From: CANLWN01 sp039815505
GTDB lineage: Bacteria; Bacteroidota; Bacteroidia; Flavobacteriales; Flavobacteriaceae
Length of the DNA stretch: 7,935 nucleotides
Direction: 5' to 3'
NCBI GenBank assembly: GCA_039815505.1
Contig: JBCBZE010000155.1
Coordinates: 1 to 7,935 of the forward strand
The notes under the pieces are model-generated. The model saw only the letters and a list, made by a program, of their open reading frames with translations, ran no database searches and was not told the origin of the DNA. Position numbers and translations under genes: made by a program. Below, one piece after another: positions 1 through 5,221 of the stretch. Within the stretch, counting starts at the first letter, position 1. Every line of letters begins with the position of its first letter.

Positions 1-366
1 CTTTATTTCCAAGCCTTTGAGATTTTCGGTATTAATTCCAATGGCTTCAAAAAATTTGTTGTTCTTGGCCTTTATGTTTGCTTGTATCTCATTGACCACA
101 TCATAGAGATAATTCTTGGTCTCCATATTAGGTTTAACGATTACCTCCGTTTTTAATCTTTTTGTGGTAATCTGATTTAAACCAAAGCCTATGGCCATCC
201 CAATGAAAGCCAGCCCTGCTAAGATCAGGATGTTTTTCTTGAGATATATAAAACCCCTTAAAAAGAATATGGAAAGCTTTTGAAACCCCTTACCAATCAT
301 TTGGAATAACTGCGCCAAATCTATTTCGTCCGAAGGAGAATGGGTTGTCGGTTTATTTTTATCCAT
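1..366 (-). CDS. Partial chain-length-determinant-like (Wzz-like) single-pass membrane protein, N-terminal 122 residues
   Basis: The frame is open from an ATG at 366 to the window edge, so only the N-terminus is visible. It starts with a polar, acidic segment (residues 1-20) and an amphipathic stretch. One strong hydrophobic helix follows at about residues 45-64, flanked by K43 and K44 on the N side and by K69, R70 and K72 on the C side. After the helix come a V-I-V-K-P strand (75-79) and a Lys/Asn-rich helical segment. That layout resembles the N-terminus of Wzz-type polysaccharide chain-length regulators, where a beta strand follows the first membrane helix, but I see no signature motif. 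Most of the protein would be periplasmic. The start lies 2 nt after the stop of the preceding gene, which suggests translational coupling. The Wzz comparison is inference; the gene could equally be an unnamed Bacteroidota membrane protein. Confidence 0.7.
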   Translation of the reverse strand, partial: MDKNKPTTHSPSDEIDLAQLFQMIGKGFQKLSIFFLRGFIYLKKNILILAGLAFIGMAIGFGLNQITTKRLKTEVIVKPNMETKNYLYDVVNEIQANIKAKNNKFFEAIGINTENLKGLEIK

Positions 367-368
367 AA

Positions 369-2054
369 CTACGAGTTAAATATTTGTTTTAAAATCTTAT
401 CGGTTATTAAATAGGTGGGTTTAACTCCTGTTGTGCCCAATCCTCCAGAGGCCAAGGTACTTCCCGTTTCCAAAGGATTGTCCGAGGCGTAATACGCATA
501 CCGTAATTTAACGTCTTCGCGAATACTTTTCCTAATTTTGGATGCCGACTGAACGGCCTTTTGGTAATGCACCCCTTCCATCTCCAGTCCTATGACGTTC
601 CATGTGGATTCATGGAAAAACCTTAATATATCCTTATTCTGCAACGATGTTCCCAAAACGGTCACCATGGTTCCTTCCAATACATTTAAACCATGACCAC
701 CGAAATCTTCGGAACAAAGTTCATTCTTAAAGGGGTAGTTATCGGCCGTACCTTCAAAGATATGTGCCGAGGGTATCATTAAGTCTCCCTTTCCTCCTTC
801 CAAAATTCCTGCTTTACCCATGATGGATATCGACGCCACATCCATAAAAACCTTTTTGCCATCATTTGTACCATAGGGCTTTAAAAATTCATCTATGGTC
901 TCGTAGGCTTGCTCTCCAAAGGCATAATCCATTACAAATATAATGGGTTTTTCATCTTCGGATATTCCCTTGGGTTGCTCATAACAACAGGCGTCCTTAC
1001 CAAACCTAGCTGTATCGAATATCTGTACATCTATATTGGTACCGGAAACATCTTCAATGGTAATCATACCATTTTTTTTGGCTATAGCGGTTACCTTGTT
1101 CCGTAAATCAATGTTTTTGGAAGAACTCAGTGCCTCATAAATTTCCAAAGAATTATTGTTCGGGAACTCTTTCGCCAATGCCTTTCTGGCAAACAGGGAA
1201 TTCATGACGCTGTGCATATTGGCGCTGATAATATGGATCGGTCGTTTTAGAAGATTATTGTTGGCTAGTAGCTCTTTGATGGTATTGGACCATCTTTCTC
1301 CATGAATGTGATGCCCTAAACGTTCACGCAACAAGGCACCGAAGGTAATGGCTCGTTTTTCACCGGTAGTTTCCTCTTCAATCGCCAGTTTACCTAACCA
1401 ATATATGATCTTCAAAAATCGTTCTGGATTGCCTTTTGTAGCGAATGTCTTGTATACCTCCATGATTTCCACAAAGGACCTTCCCAATATATTTGCTGTA
1501 TGTATTAGAGCCACTTCGCGTTCCTCTTGGCTAAGTTTATCCTTTTGTATAGCAGCCTCCAATTTATTCCAGTCACGTATGGTTCTATCCGTGTCCTCAA
1601 TTAGCACACGTTTGCAGATTTTGTCCGATTCTATAAACAAAAAGGTGAGATGCGTAAGAATATCATATATATCAGATCTGCCCCGGGTAATCTCAATATT
1701 CATCTGCTCATCATCTATCCTATAACAGTTTCTTCTTCGTTTCGACGGGACAATGGGTTTAAAATGGGAGTTTGCATAACCTTCATCCGAGGTAAGATTG
1801 ATAAAACGACATTGTTCTATACCTTCCGGTAAGCGTTCCAATACGTAAACTAGTCCATTGAGTTCCGCCTTTTCCTCGGCAATAGACCCGTATATTTCCG
1901 GGCGTAATAATAATAGGGCATTTCTAAGTGCCTCCCCTGACACACCTGACGGTTTATAAAACCCCCTATTGAAGAGATGCCTCATCGTTATGTACAAACG
2001 CTCAATGGCATTGGTGGATTCTTGCGCCCTAGTCGTGTTCTGTGTGCTGTTCAT
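369..2054 (-). CDS. Uncharacterised 561-residue protein with nucleoside phosphorylase/AMP nucleosidase-like C-terminal half (probably DUF6909 family)
   Basis: This is a soluble protein with no signal peptide or membrane segment. The N-terminal half (about 1-270) is mostly helical and basic and resembles nothing I can name. The C-terminal half (about 271-561) looks like the alpha/beta fold of nucleoside phosphorylases and nucleosidases. It has a Gly-rich G-K-A-G-I-L-E-G-G-K-G-D segment (413-424), a V-L-G-T-S strand (466-470), a G-L-E-M-E-G motif (489-494) like the substrate-binding Met-Glu of that superfamily, and then A-S-D-N-P (523-527), which recalls the catalytic Asp of MTA/SAH and AMP nucleosidases. 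If these matches are real, the protein would bind or cleave a nucleoside or nucleotide in the cytoplasm. From memory, flavobacterial proteins of this length and content are filed as DUF6909; I could not check this. The gene sits between the GH3 protein (54 nt upstream) and the membrane protein (2 nt downstream), so it is probably co-transcribed. The ATG at 2054 is the first in frame. Confidence 0.75.
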   Translation of the reverse strand: MNSTQNTTRAQESTNAIERLYITMRHLFNRGFYKPSGVSGEALRNALLLLRPEIYGSIAEEKAELNGLVYVLERLPEGIEQCRFINLTSDEGYANSHFKPIVPSKRRRNCYRIDDEQMNIEITRGRSDIYDILTHLTFLFIESDKICKRVLIEDTDRTIRDWNKLEAAIQKDKLSQEEREVALIHTANILGRSFVEIMEVYKTFATKGNPERFLKIIYWLGKLAIEEETTGEKRAITFGALLRERLGHHIHGERWSNTIKELLANNNLLKRPIHIISANMHSVMNSLFARKALAKEFPNNNSLEIYEALSSSKNIDLRNKVTAIAKKNGMITIEDVSGTNIDVQIFDTARFGKDACCYEQPKGISEDEKPIIFVMDYAFGEQAYETIDEFLKPYGTNDGKKVFMDVASISIMGKAGILEGGKGDLMIPSAHIFEGTADNYPFKNELCSEDFGGHGLNVLEGTMVTVLGTSLQNKDILRFFHESTWNVIGLEMEGVHYQKAVQSASKIRKSIREDVKLRYAYYASDNPLETGSTLASGGLGTTGVKPTYLITDKILKQIFNS

Positions 2055-2108
2055 AAAAGAAATTCTAGCAAAATTACAATTAAAATTTATGATACTATCC
2101 GAGGTAGA

Positions 2109-3605
2109 CTACTTTCTGTAATTGGATAAACCATTAGCAACCTTACGGTCGTTGGACAAACGTTGAACCTTATGCTGCCCTCCTAATTTTCCAATGGATT
2201 TCATATACTCCCGAAAACCGCCGACTTTGATTTGGGTGACTTTCAGGGTCTGAAGAATCTTTCCTTCGATCAGGTCTAGATAATAACTGTTCTGTTGTTG
2301 TAGGGAATCATCTAAAATTCTGACAAAGGTTTCCATATCCGTGGGAGGTTTTTCAAATTCCACAAGCCACTCATGATAAGGAAGTTCCGGACCCGTAGGA
2401 GTTATTTCAGGTGCTACGGTAAATTCATTTACACTGGCATCGGTTTGTTGAATTGCAATTTGCATAGCTTCTTCCACCTCCTTGGCAATAACATGTTCAC
2501 CAAAAGCAGATATAAAATGTTTAATTCTTCCGGAGACTACTATCTTATAGGGCTTAAGAGAAATAAACTGAACGGTATCCCCAAGGTTGTAGGACCAAAG
2601 TCCGGCATTTGTGGATATAATCATTACATAATTTACCCCTAACGCAACATCTTTTATGGTGATTCGTTGCGCGTTTTCATTAAAAAATTCATCTGCCTTT
2701 ACGAACTCATAAAATATACCCGAATTCAAAAGCAAAAGCATCCCTTTCTGGTTTTGGGAATCTTGATAAGCAAAAAAACCTTCGCTGGCAGGGAATAACT
2801 CTATGCTATGGACCTTTCTACCTATCAAGTTTTCAAACTTGGCCCTATAAGGTTCGTAATTTACCCCACCATATATAAACAATTGAAAATTCTCGAAAAG
2901 TTCCCCTATTTTTTTGTCCGTCTTCGTGTGAAGTCTTTCAAAATACATCTGCACCCAGGAAGGTATTCCGGCAATAACGGTCATATTCTGATTTTCAGTT
3001 TCCCTAACTATTTCATCCACTTTGGTTTCCCAATCTTCAATACAGTTGGTCTCCCAGCTAGGTAATCTGTTCTTTTGAAGATAGTTAGGAACATAATGCG
3101 CAGATATACCCGATAATCGCCCCAATTGTATGCCATTTTTCAATTGCATTTTAGGGCTGCCCTGTAAAAATATCATTTTGCCATCCACAAAATCGGAATT
3201 TCCGGTTTCATGTATATAATTGAGAATAGCATTCCGAGAGGCTTCTACCTGATATTTTATAGATTCATTCGTGATCGGTATGTATTTGGCACCTGAAGTC
3301 GTGCCGGAGGTCTTAGCAAAATAACGGGGCTTTCCAGGCCATAGCACATGCTTTTTTCCATCGATTATTTTTTCTACATAGTGCTTTAGAGCTTCATAAT
3401 CCCTAATGGGAACGTTTTTTGTGAAATCTGAATGGGTTTCAATGCGATCAAAATTATGATCTCTTCCAAATTCGGTATTTCTACCTGCCGTAATAAGATT
3501 TTTAAAAACTCTTTCTTGGGTTTTTAGTGGGTTATTGACCCATTTTTCGGTTTCCCTGGCGATTTTTCTAGCAAATATTTTGGCGGCAAAAGATTTTAAG
3601 GACAT
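2109..3605 (-). CDS. GH3 auxin-responsive promoter family protein (acyl-adenylate-forming enzyme)
   Basis: This is a full-length, 498-residue member of the GH3 family within the ANL adenylating superfamily. Plant GH3 enzymes activate a carboxylic acid with ATP and join it to an amino acid; substrates of the bacterial members are not established. The ATP-binding loop is intact as T-S-G-T-T-S-G-A-K (99-107). Other family blocks are I-Y-G-G-V-N-Y-E-P-Y (244-253), the A-S-E-G adenine-binding motif (274-277), Y-N-L-G-D (339-343, Asp for the ribose hydroxyls), S-G-R (358-360) and the C-terminal G-G-Q-H-K-V-Q-R-L block (475-483), which supplies a lysine to the active site. All expected blocks are in order, so it is predicted to be active. 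There is no signal peptide, so it should be cytoplasmic. It starts 6 nt after the stop of the M23 gene, consistent with co-transcription. Family assignment is firm; the acid and acceptor cannot be read from sequence. Confidence 0.93.
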   Translation of the reverse strand: MSLKSFAAKIFARKIARETEKWVNNPLKTQERVFKNLITAGRNTEFGRDHNFDRIETHSDFTKNVPIRDYEALKHYVEKIIDGKKHVLWPGKPRYFAKTSGTTSGAKYIPITNESIKYQVEASRNAILNYIHETGNSDFVDGKMIFLQGSPKMQLKNGIQLGRLSGISAHYVPNYLQKNRLPSWETNCIEDWETKVDEIVRETENQNMTVIAGIPSWVQMYFERLHTKTDKKIGELFENFQLFIYGGVNYEPYRAKFENLIGRKVHSIELFPASEGFFAYQDSQNQKGMLLLLNSGIFYEFVKADEFFNENAQRITIKDVALGVNYVMIISTNAGLWSYNLGDTVQFISLKPYKIVVSGRIKHFISAFGEHVIAKEVEEAMQIAIQQTDASVNEFTVAPEITPTGPELPYHEWLVEFEKPPTDMETFVRILDDSLQQQNSYYLDLIEGKILQTLKVTQIKVGGFREYMKSIGKLGGQHKVQRLSNDRKVANGLSNYRK

Positions 3606-3611
3606 GCAGTG

Positions 3612-4481
3612 TTATTTAAAGTCGATAAAGTCCATGGGGTCTACGGGCGCGCCATTATTCCAGAGCTCAAAATGAAGATGTGGTCCTGTGGTAAGTTCGC
3701 CGGTATTACCAACGGAAGCAATTACCTCTCCTGCCTTTACGATATCTCCTTGGGCCTTGTTCAGAGACCCATTGTGCTTATATACGGAAATTAATCCCTC
3801 CTTGTGTTCCAAGATGATTACATAGCCCGTTTCCGTGGTCCATTCGGAAAAAATAACTGTGCCATCGGCAACAGCCTTTACAGGCGTATCCTTTAAAGCA
3901 ACGATGTCCACAGCGTAATGTTTTTTGTCCGCATCATAACCTTGGGACAGCGTACCGCCAACGGGCGAGAATAGCACCAAGCTATTACTACCCGAACTTC
4001 GTTCAAAAAGATTGTACTTATCCTCCAAGGCCACCTCTGCCCTTAATAACGAATCTTCCCTAATGGGAGTAAGGTCTACGGTGGACGGATCTAACTTAAA
4101 TTGCTCAAACAGAGAATCTCGGTTCATTTGATTGTTTTCAATATCTCCTTTTAGGACCAATCTAATATTGTCAATATACCTATTGGTATAGTTTAGAACG
4201 GTAACTAGGGAATCCGTTTTATAGGTAAGCTCCGTAGCTTGTCGTTTTAATCTTGTAGAGGAATATCCAGGGATATACTCTCTCAAAGGGGTAAATGCAA
4301 TAAGTAAAGTGGTTAGACCAATTAGGCCAATAATGGCCAAAGAACCCGTTACAAAAACGTTAAGCCGACTTAATTTAAAGGATAACTTTTCTTCAAAAGT
4401 GCTTTCATTCAAGATAACCAGCCTATACTTATGCAGTAGTTTTCTTTTGATTTCCTTTCTTTTCTTTTCTTTCTTGGCCAT
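3612..4481 (-). CDS. Membrane-anchored M23 family metallopeptidase (LytM-like murein endopeptidase)
   Basis: A 289-residue protein. It starts with a very basic cytoplasmic tail (residues 1-20, rich in Lys/Arg), then a hydrophobic anchor at about 41-64, a helical periplasmic linker (about 72-160) and a C-terminal M23/LytM domain (about 168-286). All catalytic positions are present: zinc ligands H188 and D192 (H-Y-A-V-D), H236 in Y-K-H-N, and H268 and H270 in G-P-H-L-H-F-E-L. It is therefore expected to cut peptide cross-links in peptidoglycan rather than being a degenerate EnvC/NlpD-type activator. I chose the ATG at 4481. An in-frame ATG at 4526 would add 15 residues (M-G-T-G-Q-N-S...), but that extension overlaps a -7 promoter element at 4488-4495, and the basic M-A-K-K-E-K-K start is the pattern I recall for flavobacterial homologues. 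It is the first gene of the minus-strand run and is divergent from tatA, 198 nt away. Confidence 0.92.
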   Translation of the reverse strand: MAKKEKKRKEIKRKLLHKYRLVILNESTFEEKLSFKLSRLNVFVTGSLAIIGLIGLTTLLIAFTPLREYIPGYSSTRLKRQATELTYKTDSLVTVLNYTNRYIDNIRLVLKGDIENNQMNRDSLFEQFKLDPSTVDLTPIREDSLLRAEVALEDKYNLFERSSGSNSLVLFSPVGGTLSQGYDADKKHYAVDIVALKDTPVKAVADGTVIFSEWTTETGYVIILEHKEGLISVYKHNGSLNKAQGDIVKAGEVIASVGNTGELTTGPHLHFELWNNGAPVDPMDFIDFK

Positions 4482-4487
4482 GGTACA

Positions 4488-4495
4488 CAAATATA
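4488..4495 (-). promoter_or_regulatory. Candidate -7 element for the M23-GH3 operon
   Basis: Read on the minus strand this is TATATTTG, an exact match to the Bacteroidota housekeeping -7 consensus TAnnTTTG. I find no good TTG -33 element at the usual spacing; CTG/TGG triplets about 20 bases upstream are the nearest. The predicted transcription start would fall within a few bases of the ATG at 4481, giving a leaderless or nearly leaderless mRNA if the element is real. Confidence 0.5.
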
Positions 4496-4653
4496 AGCTT
4501 AGTATTGAATTTTGACCAGTTCCCATTTAAATTTATGAACGCACTATTAAGGAACGCGCCTCAATTATATACGAAAAAAATAGAAACATGGTCCTATACA
4601 ATTAAAATAATCTCCTTCCGTTATCATTAACAGCTTACTAGTAACTTTTTTAG

Positions 4654-4661
4654 TACATTTG
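4654..4661 (+). promoter_or_regulatory. Candidate -7 element for tatA
   Basis: TACATTTG matches the Bacteroidota -7 consensus TAnnTTTG exactly and lies 18 bases before the tatA ATG, so the 5' leader would be roughly 10-14 nt. No convincing TTG -33 box is seen 17-23 bases upstream. The element covers a possible TTG start codon at 4659, which argues against that codon being used. Confidence 0.55.
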
Positions 4662-4679
4662 TTTTATAAATTAAATACC

Positions 4680-4865
4680 ATGATATCTTTACTTACATTT
4701 TTGGCTATAGGGCCTTGGCAAATTGCCATTATCGTGATGGTCGTTCTTTTATTGTTTGGAGGAAAAAAAATACCTGAATTAATGCGGGGATTGGGTAGTG
4801 GAATTAAGGAATTTAAGGATGCATCCAAGGAAGATGAACAACTAGAGGAAAAAAAAGAGGATTAA
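4680..4865 (+). CDS. tatA: Sec-independent protein translocase subunit TatA
   Basis: A 61-residue TatA/TatE protein, the pore-forming subunit of the twin-arginine pathway that moves folded proteins across the inner membrane. Visible features are a short N-terminal segment, a transmembrane helix at about residues 10-26, the conserved F-G-G-K-K-I-P-E-L hinge (26-34), an amphipathic helix (31-48, with conserved L-G-S-G-I-K-E-F-K) and a highly charged tail rich in Glu/Lys. Length and motifs fit TatA rather than the longer TatB. I chose ATG 4680; a TTG 21 nt upstream overlaps the -7 promoter box. It is transcribed divergently from the M23 operon and appears monocistronic, with its own promoter and a strong terminator 24 bases after the stop. 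No tatC or Tat substrate is visible nearby. The other protein on this strand has an ordinary Sec-type signal without twin arginines. Confidence 0.95.
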   Translation: MISLLTFLAIGPWQIAIIVMVVLLLFGGKKIPELMRGLGSGIKEFKDASKEDEQLEEKKED

Positions 4866-4889
4866 AACGTAATTTCACCCATATATATG

Positions 4890-4917
4890 GCATCCCTTTC
4901 TTCGGGATGCTTTTTTT
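4890..4917 (+). terminator. Intrinsic terminator of tatA
   Basis: A perfect 7-bp stem GCATCCC / GGGATGC (4890-4896 and 4904-4910) encloses a 7-nt loop and is followed directly by seven T residues (4911-4917). It begins 24 nt after the tatA stop codon and should end that transcript, separating tatA from the adhesin gene. Confidence 0.92.
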
Positions 4918-5221
4918 GCTTAAACCCCAGTAATATACCAATAAGTATTTTATTGTAGGTCTCTCACCCGTTTTTCTTAGACTTTGCTTTTTATCGATGA
5001 ATGCCCATATATAACAAGATTACATCGATTCTTACCTACTCCTACAATGTAAGAAATATACAAAAGTTAATCCTTCGCCACATAAAACGAGCGTTACACA
5101 ACAAAAAAAAATACCGGAATAAGTAACTGTTGATTTCATCGTTAATATGTTAAAATTATATGTAACTACATACTAACCAAAAATTTATAGTTGGTAGTTT
5201 TTATAAGTTGACCCTATAATT
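4918..5221 (+). other. AT-rich intergenic region upstream of the adhesin gene
   Basis: I see no coding region, tRNA or convincing structured RNA in these ~300 bases. The stretch must contain the adhesin promoter, because the tatA terminator stands before it. However, no exact TAnnTTTG box is present; the nearest is TAGACTTTG, with one extra spacer base, around 4979-4987, far from the gene. It contains a run of nine A residues (5103-5111). A weak bulged hairpin formed by 5172-5180 and 5191-5198, followed by a short T run, lies just before the gene. In-frame stop codons at 5174, 5195 and 5204 fix the ATG at 5222 as the first possible ATG start. Confidence 0.6.

Noticed and set aside
2069..2076. 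TAATTTTG on the minus strand, a match to the -7 consensus before the 561-residue gene
   Set aside because: It would leave only about 8 nt of leader, no -33 box is found, and the 54-nt gap is AT-rich so a chance match is likely. Kept only as a weak internal promoter possibility.
909..4515. Short plus-strand open frames opposite the minus-strand operon
   Set aside because: They lie entirely opposite well-supported genes, show no family features and have implausible composition.
4482..4526. Upstream ATG adding 15 residues to the M23 peptidase
   Set aside because: The extension overlaps a candidate -7 element and lacks family character; the basic M-A-K-K start is the more natural one.
4659..4682. 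TTG start codon that would lengthen TatA by seven residues
   Set aside because: It lies within the -7 promoter box TACATTTG, and the ATG at 4680 gives the usual short TatA N-terminus.
4951..5048. 8-bp inverted repeat ATTGTAGG / CCTACAAT about 90 bases apart
   Set aside because: A match of this length is expected by chance in a 300-base AT-rich region, and no surrounding stem extends it.
5172..5202. Bulged hairpin followed by T residues just before the surface-protein gene
   Set aside because: The stem is only 4+4 bp with a bulge and is AT-rich; it is too weak to call a terminator or riboswitch.
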